Source: Galbula dea (Eukaryota; Chordata; Aves; Piciformes; Galbulidae). Taken from it: a stretch of DNA of 64,000 nucleotides. This document shows, in pieces, positions 35,041 through 48,925 of this stretch. Made by a program: the position numbers and the translations under genes. The notes beneath the pieces are model-generated. The model saw nothing but the letters and a program-made list of their open reading frames with translations, was not told where the DNA came from and ran no database searches. The stretch spans positions 702,740 through 766,739 of the forward strand of contig VWZX01007387.1 of the NCBI GenBank assembly GCA_013399015.1, in the 5' to 3' direction. Within the stretch, counting starts at the first letter, position 1. Each line of letters starts with the position of its first letter.

Positions 35041-38000
35041 AGAGTAGATTTCTGGCACTAGAAAAACCATCAATGCTAAAATGGACCTCTACAAAATGGG
35101 ACCCTGGCTCTTCTGTGATATGTGCACTTGAACTCTGGATGAATCCCAGTTTAAAGTGAGAGGAGGAATGACAAAAGAGTTCAACTTTTAATGGGCCTCT
35201 GGATTTATAAGGTTACTCTAGTCTACTCATTTGTTTTAAAACAAGGCTTTTTGAAGCTTGCTCAAGAAAATGCAGCGAGGAGGCGAAGCAATTTCAATGA
35301 TGTTTAAGCCTCTGCAATGTTTCCATACTGTCAGCTATCCTGATTGCAGGAGGCAAAGCAAAAATTTGGTCTTTTTCCCTTTGAAGCTTCTTCTTTTCAA
35401 GTCACCCTTCTGTGGATTCATGCATCCCTGAGCCCCGCCCCCACTCTGCATATATACTCCAAGACCCCACCAATTTCAGTTAGTTTTGAAAGGGCTGTTG
35501 ATGGACTTGGAGAGCTATGGGGGGAGCTTTTAAACCTGAATCCCCAAACTCCAGGGTGGCAGCAGGGAGATGAGGAGATCCCACAGGTTTGCAGGGTTGT
35601 GCCAGAGATGAGAAATCTCTTCTTTACTTGTATCCACCCTTATTCTGAACGTGACAAATAGGAGCATTTCTGCTCCTATAAACAGACATATGAATAATAA
35701 GGCAAATGGCTTTTGAAGCTCTGCCAAGATGCCTGCATGTGTGTACAGGGAGAAACTTCATAGTGCTGGTCTCTGGCTCCTGAGATACTTGAGTGAGAGC
35801 AAAGGAGACAAGTGCAGTGTTACCTCTGCAATCAGGGCCAAGAGCTGCCAAAACTTCTTAGCAGCAACGTGTGAGGTTGCAAGTGTTAATGCAAATGCAG
35901 GTTGGAAGGATTAACTGCACAGAGAGCTTTCTTGTGAAAAACTGTAAGGCTGGTGAAGCTCTGCTTTTATCTCTCCTGCCTTTTCACTCCTTCTCCATGT
36001 CAGAAGGACACATCTGGCACTACCTTCTAGTCCAGCTCTGATTCAGCAGCAACCACTGTACCCCATGGGTGACCATCCTGTCTGTGAGCAGCAGGCAGTG
36101 GAGGCAAAGGAGCTCTGTGCCTCATCATCGGCTCCATGTTGCAGTGGAGTCTCCAACTTCCTCCTTATTTCAATACACACTGACAGAATGAGTACCACGT
36201 AAAGCTGAACACAAAGATGGGTAACTCCTTGGTCACGTAGGTAGAAAATGGGACCTTGCTTGAACAGGAAGGTCCTCACCTCCTAGCATTAACCCCAGGC
36301 TCTGTCCCTCTTTGACATGAAACAAAACTGTTGCACCAAAACCACCAGGACCAATTGTCATGGACCTTCCTGTTCTTCTTGCCATTGCATCAGCAGACAG
36401 CACATGTATCCAAGGAAAACAATTTTCTTGAAGGCAGAATGAAGTCCTTGGCACTTTTACACCTTGGAAAATTCTTCTGTGGAGTGCATGATATGGCAGA
36501 TGGGCTGGTGGCTGCCCAGGAACCTTTGCATGCTTTGCTCTATGTAGATCATTACCAACAGCACAAAAGCTAATGGCATTAAGCTTACGCTGATAGCAGC
36601 TAACCATATCTCTGCTATTTATTAAATTGTAATCTCTTTCTGGCTGCCTTGCTCTCCCCTTTTCAATCCTAGTATCTTGGTTGATAACGTATCGAATTCC
36701 ACATCGCCAGCCAGAGAGAAGTTTACAAATAAACCTCAGTGGAGTGTGTCCTGCTCTCCAAATCCCCCAAACCAGCAGCCAGAATGTAACAGCAGAACCA
36801 AGGCGGCTGAGAAAGCTGCTGCTGACTCAAGGGATTAGGGAAGGCTTGAGAGAAGGCAGGTTTCACCCCGTGCCTTTCCTGACAAACTGCTGAAACCCTA
36901 CTGACAGCCACCAACAGCAGAGCCTGAGGTGTGAAGCCCACCCCTTTCCTCCGTCCCCCAGACCTGACACAGCTCTGGTGCTGCAACAGGTTCCACCTGA
37001 AAGGAGCAATTCATTTAGAAACAGCTCAAGAAAGAAGCAAATGAGGTATTATTTTAGTCAAGCAATGACTAGTGAAATCCTGGTGAAACCTCATTAAATC
37101 ACCAAACCCAATCCCATTGACTTGAAACAGTGTCAATATTTCATCCTGTCGCGTGCTGCTTGCAAGCTAGCAGAGCATTTACTTCTCCCCTTGTGTACTA
37201 AAGATGGAAACTGTGTGGAAATGAAGACCATCAGCCTCCCTTGTCTGATGCCCAAACAGCATCCCAGACCCATGGCACTAGCAATAAAAAACCAACCCCA
37301 AATGGAACAAACAGAAATCTTGGCATGAACATCTAGGTGAAAAGTAATTTGTTTTGCAATTCCAGCATGTTTAGCTTTACACTGCCCCAAACACTCTGAG
37401 CTAATTCTGCTCCACACTCAGGATTTTCCTACTAAAACTTCCATTTTCTCCTGATACTGATCTCCCACTTCTGCCCTTTCACTGACATTTGCCTCCTGGA
37501 CAGAGGAGAATCAGGAGCCCCCCATATTTCTGCTCAACGTTCCTTGTGTTTTATTAACAGCAAAGGCTTCTGTTATTACTCATACCAAATTACCTTGCTT
37601 AGAAGCACAGGATTTGTCTTTTGACATTGCAATTGTTTCAAGGCTTTTAATATAAAAGGAAAATAAATTCTACAGAAAGAAAAAAACCAAAAAACAACAA
37701 AACCCAATCCTTGGAAACATCCTTTCATTTCACAGTTAGCCCAAGACCAAGAAAACCAGAGAGGCTTCTTTTCTTCTCTGAAAAAAACTCGTAGTAAAAG
37801 GTATTTTTACAAAATATTTTAATGCTTCTAGTGTGTTATTTTTCTAAGTCAAAATAGCTCAGCTAAATCTTTCACCATAGCCCTTTAATTCGAAAGCCAG
37901 GGGAAATTTTTTTCATTAAACCTCTGGCCGGCTTTGTTTAAAATATGAAATCAAGTAGCTCCATTTCCTGTCTTCTAAGGAACAGTAAATCAAAAAGAGT

Positions 38001-38768
38001 TTGTTCTCCAAAAATACAGTAATGGTTCTATTACAGAGCTTGACAGTTTTGAGCCTCACCTTGCATATTGCAACATGCATGTGAGCAAAAATAACAAGAG
38101 TAAATAGGAGAGGAAATGACCTGCCAATTTGAACCGATAAAAGACACATCCTCCTCCTGAAAGGGATGAGGCTTTGACCCCTAGGGATACCAGACCCCAG
38201 GCTACAACCAAGATGGTCTCAGAGGGAGAGGAAGGGCTGCACATCACCAAGGCTCTGCCTTTTCTGGCCCCTTCAGAAGCAGGAGAAGACTTTGGAGGGA
38301 GTCCTGATCCCCTTGGCACCGGACACACCGGTAACTGCAGTGTGAGCATGACAGAGCTGCCCAGAAAAGCCTCAGCTAGGAGCAAGAACCCCGTGGGGGT
38401 GGGAAGAACCAGCACATGCAAATTCTTTACCCAAAGTTAGCAAGTCAAATTGTAACATACCTCACCTAAATACTACTGGTTGAACTTTCCTACTGGGTTT
38501 GTCACTTCAGTTCCCTGCCACAACTTTGCTACTCCAGGGAGGAATGCTACAAAGCAGAAGCTCTCACTACTTGAACCTGTGCAAATGCCTTACTGGGCAT
38601 AATAATATGGGACACACATCTCCCTGACCTGCTCCATACCTGGCTTTTGAACACGTGCCCATGCTGCTGTCCCTCACCTATACACAGCTCACATGCTGCT
38701 CCCCTGCCCTCCCACGGCACCTGCACGTCTTTGCTCTCTGCAGCTCCCTGAAGGGAGGCTGTAACAAG
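35041..38768. other. Intron sequence; a complex AT-rich block near 35160-35340
   Basis: No exon was recognised. The part 35160-35340 is unique and rich in homeodomain-like cores and could be conserved. A possible old-repeat fragment is listed at 37080-37145. Open frames such as 36233-36607 (minus, 124 codons) lack any family signature. Confidence 0.4.
37080..37145. repeat. Possible fragment of an old amniote interspersed repeat
   Basis: 'ctggtgaaacctcattaaat' and 'aatcccattgacttgaaaca' resemble the 'gtgaaatcctggc' and 'tcccattgacttcaatggg' modules recurrent in sauropsids. The match is weak. Confidence 0.3.
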
Positions 38769-39071
38769 GTGAAGGTTGTTCTCCTACTCCCAGGTAGCAA
38801 GTGATGGGTCAAAAGGAAACGGCCTCAAAGTTGTGCCAGTGGAGGTTTAGGTTGGATACTAGCAAAAATTCCTTCCCTGAAAGGGTTGTCAAACCCTGGC
38901 ACAAGCTGCCCAGGGCAGTGGTAGAGTCACCATCCCTGGAAGTGTTTAAAAGATGTGGAGATGTGGCGCTGAGGGACATGGTTTAGTGGTGACCTGGCAG
39001 TGCTGGTTAACAGCTGGACTTCATGACCTTAAAGATCTCTTCCAGCCAAAAAAATTCCATGATTTTATGAC
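38769..39071 (+). mobile_element. CR1 LINE 3' end fragment
   Basis: This roughly 300-base copy contains the CR1 modules 'caagtgatgggtcaaaagga', 'gtggaggtttaggttggata', 'cttccctgaaagggttgtca', 'gcccagggcagtggtagagt' and 'catggtttagtggtgacctg', and ends in an ATGATTTTATGAC-type terminus. It is antisense to the host gene. It is one of the longer CR1 copies here and shares a subfamily-like 3' segment with the copy at 28025-28227. Confidence 0.93.
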
Positions 39072-42000
39072 ACAGCTTTGCAACAACTCACCTTCATGAG
39101 GTATGGCTGGATGTGAGTGTTAATTCCTGCCTTCAGAAACGATGGCAGGAGCTATGAGGAACTCTGTCATCCTCCCTCCCACAGATTTTCTTTCTTTCTT
39201 TCCAGACTTGCTCACAGTTCTGCTATAAACAGGACATTACTCACCAACTCTGCATCCTGTTAGTGCATTTAATTAATGGAGACTTCAGTCAGGGTACCCA
39301 GTCCCACAGGCAACCAACACTTTCAAACCCCTTTGAACTTCTGGCTGAGCGAGGCTGAGAGGTTCCTGCATCCCTCCTCAGCTCTCTACAGGCTTGTAAA
39401 CAAAAATACTGTTTATTCCTCTGTCATTATTTCTAAATGACTTTTAAGCAAACATAGAGCTGCTGGGAGGAGCAAGCCCAGCGATGGGGTGGCCCCAGGA
39501 GTCCCTGTGCCCAGTGGCTCAGCAGGGATGAAGGCAAATGGGTTGGGCAGGAGGTTGCTCGGCCATTGCCCATGCCTGATTGCAGCAGTGGCCACGTGCT
39601 CCTGCTGCCCAGCTCAGGACAGTGGCAGAGGCAATGGATGACAATGGTTGGGATCAGAGCAGTGACAGACCACATCCTTCTCCTCCTCCTCCCCACTGCC
39701 CTGTCAAACACTTTCCCCTTCAGTCCTGCACAAAGGGTTAACCACAGCCTCAGGAGAAGCATTGCAGATGACTAGGAACACAGCCAGCGATCGCAGCCAT
39801 CCTGAAGGCTTTCAAACGTGAGCGAGGCTGCAATTTTCAGAGCTGGAGCAGTGAGATATTTTTATAAATGCATAAATCTTTTCAAGGAAAAACAAATAGA
39901 GAGGGAGGAATGTAAACATTATTGTAAAATGCATAATAAAATGTCTGTTGTTTGTTAATTTTGCTCCTTATTATCCAGTTCTATCTGTACCACCGATGTC
40001 GAAACATTTGCCTTTTTTTTGTAGGGAAAAAAACCCCCAACTCTCTCTTATTCATTTAAAAATAGTTTCCTGCATGTTATATGAATAAGCAAAACCTAAG
40101 GTCCTAAATCCAGCAGAACTTTGAAGTATGAAACCCATGGTCTATGGGAACTATGTTTTCATTAATCAAAGTAGATGTTTCTAAAGCCATCAGATTTATC
40201 ATGACTGGATTTCATATGTGAAACCCAATATACACACAGACATACACTGCTTGTCCTTTTGGATTAGTTCTGACCTTTTACTCTCCTTTCTGAAGGATCT
40301 GCCTTTCCTCAGAGCAAGGCTGCCCTGGTTTACCACTGCATCAGCCAAAGGAGCCTTGACAAAGTACATTTCCAACTCTCTGCATTCTGTGTCTGAGTAC
40401 GAGTCTGGGTTAAGGTCAAAACATAAATGATTAAGTATATTTATTAAACTCTGCCTTTGCCTTGAATGCTCCCTGAGACTCTGTTCTATGCCATCCAAAC
40501 TCCAGTTTCACACCAGTCTGCTAGTACACACCTGGCCACCAAACAAGGGAGCTGTGTATCACCACAGCAAGAGCTGAAGGAAGCCCCTCCAGGACCCCTG
40601 AGCATCACCAAGGGCTCCTGCAGCCCTGGCCAAGCTCCTGACTTCCCCAGAGGAGCAGAGGTTAGTATGAGGACATGGCAGAGATGGAAGGCAGGATGTG
40701 ACATCCATCCAAAGCAGGACTTCAAAAAGATAAACCACAAAAACCCCTTGTGTTTGGTGTCACTGGGGAAATTCATGGCACAGTTTTGCAGTACCAGAAG
40801 CACAGGACTTTGTCATCTTGCTTAAAAGACCACGATGCTGAGCATGGGCTTTGCTGTGGCTGTCAGCAATGGGAAAGGTGCCACCAGACTGCCACTGATG
40901 GGGAAAGTGCAGCTCAACTACAACCTAAGGGATACAGTGCACAGAACAGTAAGAAGAGTGCACTCATGATCTCTTTGCAGTACTAGAGGCAATTTATTTA
41001 GTGGTCTCAAAGAAAAAAGGATGGAAACTGAACTATAACTGGATGCTCTTATGATTTTAAACACAAAATATCCCCTCATAATAAAACTAATTTCTAAGAA
41101 AACACAGGTTTAGGGGTTTTTCCCCCCCCTTGAATAACAAGATTCTTGCATATTTTAACTCTTTACAGCTTTGCAGAATTAGGATGTCTGGAAAAAATCA
41201 GGAATGCTCTGATCAGCCCCAAGCCCTCTTGGAGATTAACTTTTCTTTACATTTAATCCTGACATAAAGTAGAGTGCCCTGAAGAACAGAGAGCTGGGGG
41301 CAGTTGGGGTGGGTGCAGGTTACCAGGTACAATCCTGCAGAGCAGAAGCTTCACCTGATGTTCTTTCAACCTCTAGGTCTGGAAATTTCATTAAAAAAGG
41401 ATTCACAGAAGATCTTCAGCACTTTTGAGTTTCTGCAAGGCTGGAAATGTTTTCTTGTGGTATTCACATAATTCTCAGTCCTGGTTAAAATTAGAAAATC
41501 CACTAACTGGGTTTTTTTTTTCCCTCCTAGTAAAGTTTCCCACTCTCTGAAGATCTATGACTTAGTTAAGCTTGCAATAAGATGATTATTGAGATTTTCA
41601 AGAATGCCTAGGAAATCTAAACACACAATGAATTCCACTCAATCTCAGCAGAGGCTTTTTTTTTTTCAATGAGTCCTTAACTTTGTTTTACTTCTCATCT
41701 GAATAAAAGCTGTGACTTCATGATGGTGAAGCTTTTATATTGGCTTCACTGGGAAAAACCACATAAGATGCAGGAAGGATATATCTGGTATTCCTATGAC
41801 ACTTCATAACCATCCTTATTTGCTTATTTGTTTAGATGCCAAGTCATTTCTAAGCCCCATGGAAGAGGTTTGCAGGCACTCTCTGTCTCAGGCAAGGCAG
41901 GAATATGCCAGTTCCACTGGAGGGGCTTGAAGAATAGATTAATTCTCTTCAGAAAACAGCAAGATTTATCTTGCTTATTATCAATCTCCTTGCAAATGCA

Positions 42001-42565
42001 CACATATATATACACACACACATAGAAAGGACACATAAAGGATTATAAAAGGCTTATATTTCCCCACAAGTAAGGAAAGATCTGACAGCTCACTGGGGGT
42101 TTTCTGGATAACTAAGATCTTATGTTACTCTTTGAGACTCAAGTGTGGATTTGTCATATTGCTTGAGAATTAGTGGTAACTGCCCTGAGCCAAGGAATTT
42201 AATTCTGATTGTTTCATTTGAATTAAAAAAATCTTAAGTGTTGAAAAAACATTGGAACTGTGCTATACACTAATATATCACTCAAACTGTAATAGGAGAC
42301 TCTTTCTTGTGTAATATAAACAGAGAGTGTAATGCTTGGCAAGGCCAAGTTCATCGTGGGTACAGATCTGCCGCAACTGTTATCTCCAAACCACTGCAAA
42401 GGAGAAGCAAAGGCTTCCCCATCCCAGACTCATCCAGATGGAGCTGCCCAGCAGGGATGGATGTAGCCCAGCATAACATCCTAAATCCTGCCCCAGCATC
42501 CTTAACATCCTTCCTTTCAGACCCAGTGAGATAGAGACTTCTGCTGGGCTTTGGGTCATTTCTTC
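39072..42565. other. Intron sequence; AT-rich block near 39850-39990
   Basis: No trusted exon. The segment 39850-39990 is AT-rich and complex and may be conserved. A minus-strand frame at 40199-40498 is discussed as a weak exon candidate in the findings. Short poly-C and poly-T runs occur near 41123 and 41512. Confidence 0.4.
41998..42024. repeat. (CA)n/(TA)n microsatellite
   Basis: A short compound run of CACATA, TATATA and CACACA units. Confidence 0.75.
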
Positions 42566-42772
42566 AGAGAATCAGAGAACCACAGAACGGTTTGGGTTGG
42601 AAGGGACCTTTCAAGGTCATCTAGTCCAACCCCTCTGCAGTCATCAGGGACATCTTCAACTAGACCAGGTTGCTCAAAGCCCCAAACAACCTGACCTGGA
42701 ATGGTTCCAGGGATGAGACATCTCCCACCTCTCTGGGCAACCTGGGCCAGGGCCTCACCACCATTACTTCTT
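42566..42772 (-). mobile_element. CR1 LINE 3' end fragment
   Basis: Reverse-orientation CR1: the terminus 'agaatcagagaaccacagaa' comes first, then 'ttgggttggaagggaccttt', 'aaggtcatctagtccaaccc' and 'ctctgggcaacctgggccag'. It has the same 3' segment type as the copy at 57450-57626, in opposite orientation. Confidence 0.93.
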
Positions 42773-44439
42773 CAGAAGTAATATGCACACAGAGAAACGT
42801 TCACAAACAAGGGAAATAAAAGGGTAGTTTCTGATCAGCTAGCAGAAGGAAAGCTTGCAGGAGAGAATCTGTAGGAAAGCAGCCGAGGAGCCACTGAAGC
42901 CCCAGGAAGGTGAAATTTGGTTTGCATTACTAGCATCCAGTTAGGAATGAAACTGAAATATTTTTTGCATTGCAAGAGCAAATGTTTCTCTGGTCTTGTA
43001 TCACCTTCTCCAGATGAAACATTTCACAGCCCAGCTGACATATAAACAGAAACCAAAATATTTTCCTGAGGAGCATCACTAACCCCACTCAGGGCCTCTA
43101 ACTTGTCATTTATTTGCCTTACCTCACTGGGAGACAATGTAGGTGTCAGATCCAAGCTACTGTCTAATAACTTCTCGTACACAGGAGAAAGAAGTCTCAC
43201 ATGCAGACACTAAGCACTCTCTGGGTCTTTGGGAAGAGCTCACAAGGTGAGTTCTCCTTTCCTGCCCAGCAGGCAGCTGGCAGTGCCCTGGCTCCTGCCC
43301 TCACCCTTTCACTTCATGCCCCTGCCCATTGCTGCCAGCCCCAAGCCATTGCACTTGAAAGCATGAGGCATCTGTGGTTTGCCAACACTTTGTTGAAATT
43401 AGCAGATCTGAGTCATTTATAGCAGAGGTTTCCATGCCACACACCTAGACTGTCATCAGCTTTCCCTTAGGGAACAACCAAGGAGCGATGACCTTCAGCC
43501 ACTTTCTGTAGCAGCTCTCACTGTGTTTACATGCTACTTCTTAGGATTATATCTAACCCTGTTTGCACAGCCTGCTGGGATCACAACTTCCCACAAGCAT
43601 TTCACAAACAACCTGAGATGGATTCAGGTATCACACCAGAGTGATGGAAGTGGTTGTGTTGGGGGTAGCTGAGCAGCTGCTGTATGGATATTAGCACCAT
43701 TAACATCGGGAACTGGTTTGGAAACTTACTCTTGCTACTTATTAATGGAGCAGCCAAGATCAGGGAAGGGAGGAGGGATTGCAAAACACACCCAGAGGGG
43801 CAAACCCCTAGCCAAGACAAAAGGAGTTAACAATGCTGATACAAAGAGTTTTTACTACTTACACCAGGGAAGAGCTGGAACATCAAGGTTTAAGAAACTC
43901 ACCCAGGGTCACTGGGTAAGTCTGAGCCAGGGCTGCCCAGAAAGAAAGATTCTGTCTGAGGACAACCCAGTGCAATGTCACATCTTCCCAGATGGTATGA
44001 AAACATGGATGGGACCTCCAGAGACACCAAGTCCTACCCTGGCCAGGCAGCAGGTCCCAGATACCTTTCCATCAGCTCTAGGTGTTTTGAAAATTCCTCA
44101 ATCCAAGACTCTTGATCCCTCCAAGAACACTGGGAAAATGTGTTTCTTTAAGGACAACAGAGAAATGTGAAATTTTATGTTTAGAAAAGAATAAGAATAA
44201 TAAAAAAAAAAACCCAACCCTTAAACTTGTTTCCTTGTAAGCCTTCCAAGTCCAGGAAGATAAATTCTTTTGGCCCAATTTGGAGTTCACTAAAAGTATG
44301 TGCCAAGCTGCACGAGCAAGTTATCTGAGCTCCAGCAAGAACTGGACCTACAAAGCACTGAAATCTCTGGTTCTAAGCCAGCTTAAGCATATAGTCAATT
44401 TTAAGCACGCAAACAGCCACAGTGACTTCCGTGGTAGAG
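42773..44439. other. Intron sequence without trusted exons
   Basis: Unique sequence with one possible MIR remnant (43870-43975). Confidence 0.45.
43870..43975 (-). repeat. Possible MIR remnant
   Basis: 'aaggtttaagaaactcaccc' followed by 'agggtcactgggtaagtctg' and 'agccagggctgcc' parallels reverse-oriented MIR ('gaggttaagtaacttgccca', 'aggtcacacagctagtaagt', 'agagccgggattcg'). It is diverged, and the same order of modules supports the call. Confidence 0.42.
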
Positions 44440-44477
44440 TGTGCATATATATATATGTGTATTTTTATATATATATG
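44440..44477. repeat. Compound TG/TA microsatellite
   Basis: Alternating purine-pyrimidine tracts (GTGTGCATATAT... and TATATATATGC) are separated by a short T-run. Such sequence can adopt Z-DNA or cruciform forms in principle. Confidence 0.75.
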
Positions 44478-47400
44478 CTGAAAGTTAAGTGTGCTGCTGG
44501 AACAGGGCCAGAGCACTTGGTAACTTGCAGTACCAAGGTCTGATCTCCTACCAAACCCCTGTCCAAGGGACGAATTTCACTCCAGTCAGGCAGGCTTTGG
44601 AAGGGACAGGCAGGATCCAGCTGGTCAGGAGCCAGCAGACCCGTCCTTGCTGTCTGAAGTTTTCCTCTTGCATACATTGAGGAGGTTTTGCCCTTGTCAC
44701 TTACATTATCCATCAGACATCTGGTGGCTGGATAAGGCAGAGCGACATCGCAAGGTGAGATGATGGAGTGAAAAAATGATTGCAACTGGCACGTCCTAGC
44801 CTAAGGCTTTCGGTCATTTAACTCATCTCCCTCTCATCCTCAGCAGAGGCTGGACTCAAAGGGCAGGAGATTTACCCTTCCACATGCCTCCTGTTTGCAC
44901 TTGGCAACGTGCAGTAACAGCCCCAAATGCAAAGAGGAGTTGGGCAGAGCCAGCTCACCATTCACAGCTAGAAGCAAAGCTTTCAGGAATAAGCAAGAAC
45001 TACTTGAAAAGCAAAAAAAAAAAAGAGAAGTCATACAAAGACTTTGGTTGCCTCAAGTAACACCACTGTGGTTCTACTGGACAGTGGCAATGACCTCCTG
45101 TTCCAGAAACCACAACAGGTGACCAGAAGGGTGTGGCCATAGGGCATTATCCTAATAGGGATAAATGAAAATTCTTCTTTATAATGTCCTTATCTTGGAA
45201 TTTCTCTGCCTTCTCCCACCAGATCACTGCCTACAAGGAAGCTCACTAGGCACAGGTTTTCCAGTAAAAGGTAGATGACCATTTGTGCACCAGTTAAAGT
45301 CGCTGCCAGATGCTCTGTGAAACCCCTTGACTTCAGGAGGCTAAACATGAACAGCAGCATGAACAAGGCTGACGGACACCAGAGGAGATGGTGACCCAAG
45401 GGATCACACCAGATCCTTCCCAATTCCTGCAGGATTCTGCCCTGCTGGCTGCTGCCCATGGGGAGCTGCCTCACTGCTTCAGCCCTCTGCTTCCACCTGC
45501 ATCACGGCCAATGGATCTCCCACAACAACAGGGAAGGACAGAAGTGGGTGCATCAACCCAGCAAATGCCAACTAAATCAAGGGTAGGAGGAAACTCTGAT
45601 AATTCACCCTGTGCTGTTAATTTATGAAATGTAGTGTGCTCTAGCTCATAAGCACAAATCCTGGATTTTTTTATAGCTGATTTTCTTTTTCCTTCCTTCA
45701 GCAAACCCCGTTTTGGAGCACCGATGGCTAGAACATGCTTTGTTGTGATTTATGAAGCAATGCAATACATAACATAATTTGGGATTAGCCATTCATCCAG
45801 AAGCCACACAAAGCCCAAAGAGATGAGCTACAGAGAGGGATGAAGGAGAAACTTCTGTGTCTGGAAATCCAAATCACAATGCCCTAAATCCTTGCCCAAC
45901 CCCACAGGTCCTGTCCCTGCCTGGCAGATTTCCCTGGATCCGTGAAGAACCACCGCAGTTTTCCCAGCACCTTGGCCTCTTCCCAGCACATCTGGGATGA
46001 TCTTAGTGGGTGTTTCTCCCTCCCTGCTTCCCCAGGAGGCCTTGATTCAGCCAGTCAGCTCTGCACACACTTTATAGCACCCTATAAATACACTTTATAG
46101 CACCAACTGGCTTAAGGACTCCAGCAACCGTGGGACCACTCACACCCAGAGATGGAGCTGCCCCGTTACGCACAACCCCACTGGCCAGGGGAGGAAAAGT
46201 CCATCTCTCCTCAGGGACCCTGGCATCTAAAACCTGTTATTATGACCTTCTGAGCTGCCATTCCTAAATCCTCCTGTGAAACTAGCTTTGCTCCATGCAG
46301 ACAGTCTGATGACCATAACTGTGGCAAGATGGATTCCAAGTGCTGCAGGCTGCCATTCTTCTGCACAATAAATATTCCACTTAAATCATGGTTTGTACAT
46401 ATTTGAAAGGATAAACCTGCTCCTAATAACTAGGAATCAAAAGGGAAGACTTCCAATTTTTATGCCAGAAAGCTAACAAAAATCTTCAGTGTGTTATAAA
46501 CAAGTATCTATCATTATAAACTAAGTTCAGCATGTAAAAATCCAAAGAGGGAGTTTATTGTCTTTAATGGCTGAGAAATGACAAGGGTGTTTGGTTGAAA
46601 AGGAATTTTGCAAGAAGTAGTTCTGTACAAGAACCAAAATCTGCCTTAGAAAACCAGAAAATCACTGCTGACAGTTTTACAGTAGAATTAAGCTGCTGTG
46701 AACTCTCTGAAGTGGGGCTAATCACAAGATTCTGGGGAATTTAATAGGGAAAAGAAATGTGATTTTTAGGGAGAATCCTATAACTTAGGTAGAAGATGAT
46801 CCCACACCTTCTCCAGGCTAAAATGAGGAGTGAAACTCCTGACGTTTTGCAGAGGGATAGCATGCTGGCAGCCTGATGAGCTGCCTCCCTCCTGTCAGCA
46901 GAGCCATGACCTGAGAGCCCCTCGAGGCCACCACTGTCCCAACCTTGTGTTCTAAGGATCTTCCCATCAGCACAGAACCATCTACAAGTAGGTTTGGCAC
47001 AATGTGTCAGGGGAGAAAACTTGCTTTAAAACCAGAGAGAAGCAAATCCAAGGAGGTGAGGAAGCAAGTGGCAGGCACTGGTTAATGAAGATACGAGAGG
47101 GATGCACCAGGTCTGATGATGTGGCTGCGTGAATACAAGTGGAAGTATTTCCTGCAGTGGGCAAGCTCAAAGGTGGAAGCTGTCCAAGGGGAATCTCTCA
47201 AAAGCCCTGGACAGCAGCAAAAAAATGTGACAGAAAAAACTTGCCAAATGTTTTAGTGCTCTGCTGAAAGATCAAGGTGAAAGGAGCCTCTGCGCTGGAA
47301 GCCTTGGAACGAAGACAGACTTTCCTGGAACAGAGAGCGTTAACTGTTCAAACATCAACCTATCATCTCAGCTGTGAACTGAAGAAATAACAATCATCAT

Positions 47401-48849
47401 TTCCCAGAGAGAAGAAAAAGGAAAGGGGGAAGAATGAAAGAAAATCTTTTGCCAGTTCCAGGTATACTGACCTCCCTATCTGCAGATTAATTTAAATCAA
47501 GAAAAGAGAAACAAAAAGTGGGACTTGAGATGAAGAATATCTTGCTAAGCACAGTAGGTGACCAGACTAGAAACATATCCTGGGAGAAGTAACTTTTCCT
47601 AAACACACAATTATTACCTCTGATACATTAAAAGGTCAACAGAGGCACAAGTGGTTTCCTAGATGGAGAATAGATTCAAAAGGTATGTTCGAGCACGTTC
47701 AAAGCACCGAGGGAAGCAGTGGTGCAGCTCTGGTGTCCATCAAGCCATGTTTATTGATGTTCTTGCTAGCTGAGGCAAGGTTTGGGAACATGGATCATAA
47801 CACCATTTTTATACCCTATAAAAGTACACTGCAAAGTGATGAGAAATGGAGATTGTTGAGCTGTGCCAGGCAAGTCCCATTCCAAAGAAGGAGCGTACTA
47901 TTTCGTGAGGCTTTTTACAGTGCAGACAGTCATTCTTTTCTTGCTGTGAAAAAAAATTGGGACCCCTCCAAAGCATGTGTTTCACAAATCTCCAAAAAGT
48001 GGAAAACAAGATTCCCAGAGGAGAAGTGTAGGAGGTGCAGTGTGAGAACAGAAGTTCAGGATGAGCTCCCTGCATGTGCTGGGGACAGACAAGGCAGGGA
48101 ACAGTCCAGGACCTCCGCTAGCACACTCACAGCCGGTGCAGGGTCTCCCTCCCCAAGCCTCATCACTGGTCTCAGGACAGGATTTGGGACCGCCCTGGAA
48201 ACTGGTTACTCTCCCTGCAATCACAGCAGCTTTTGTTCAGTTGCATTCAAAACAGGAGGCAAAAATAGAGATGCTTCAGACCACCTACATTTTCTGCTTA
48301 ATTGAGCAGAGAACTACCTTCTCCTTACAAGGGAGAGAATTAGCATCTTAGCACCTTGTTTCTCCAGGACATTTGACCTTTGTAGCTCTACAAATCAAGA
48401 CACTAGCTAATTTTCATCTAGATGGACACTGTTGGGAACCTACTGAGGAAGTGGCATATGTTGGAGGTGTTTTGGTGAAATATTTAAACTGAAGAGTTGC
48501 CAATGAACTGAAGGCACCTTTTCCCTGGAGCCCCTGAAGCCCTGCCAGGGCTCAGCAGAAAGAAGGTCTGGAGATGATAAAGACCTTCAAGTGCATCAGT
48601 CGATCTTTTCCACATCGACTTTGAAAGCCAGTCCCAAATGCATGCCCACGCCTAAACACAGGACAAGGAAAAAGCATCACTTGGAGAGCATTGCTTCATT
48701 ATGATCTTCTCTGGGTAGATGCAGATAAGGCTGCAAGGATTTCCTTACTGAAATGGTTTCCAACACGCTCTGAAGACTGTGGAAACCAGAACGAATGGAG
48801 ACAGTAAAAGAACTCTCCAGCTTGATACCCGAGTTGTGTTGACACCACT
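44478..48849. other. Intron sequence without trusted exons
   Basis: No repeat family was recognised. A small direct repeat of 'cactttatagcacc' occurs around 46068-46105. A 206-codon plus frame (47685-48305) has no family signature or splice context. Confidence 0.45.
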
Positions 48850-48925
48850 CTGCCCAGCCCAGGAAAATCATCTGTTTCTCCACCTGTACAATAGGCAAGA
48901 GGTAATATGTGGCTACTTGACTTCA
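48850..48925 (+). repeat. Possible MIR remnant
   Basis: 'catctgtttctccacctgta' then 'caatagg...aggtaata' matches the MIR stretch 'cagtttcctcatctgtaaaatgg...ataataat' in plus orientation. It is diverged and short. Confidence 0.4.

Noticed and set aside
47685..48305. 206-codon plus-strand open frame
   Set aside because: No recognisable fold or motif, and no splice or promoter context; single-exon genes of this kind would need transcript evidence.
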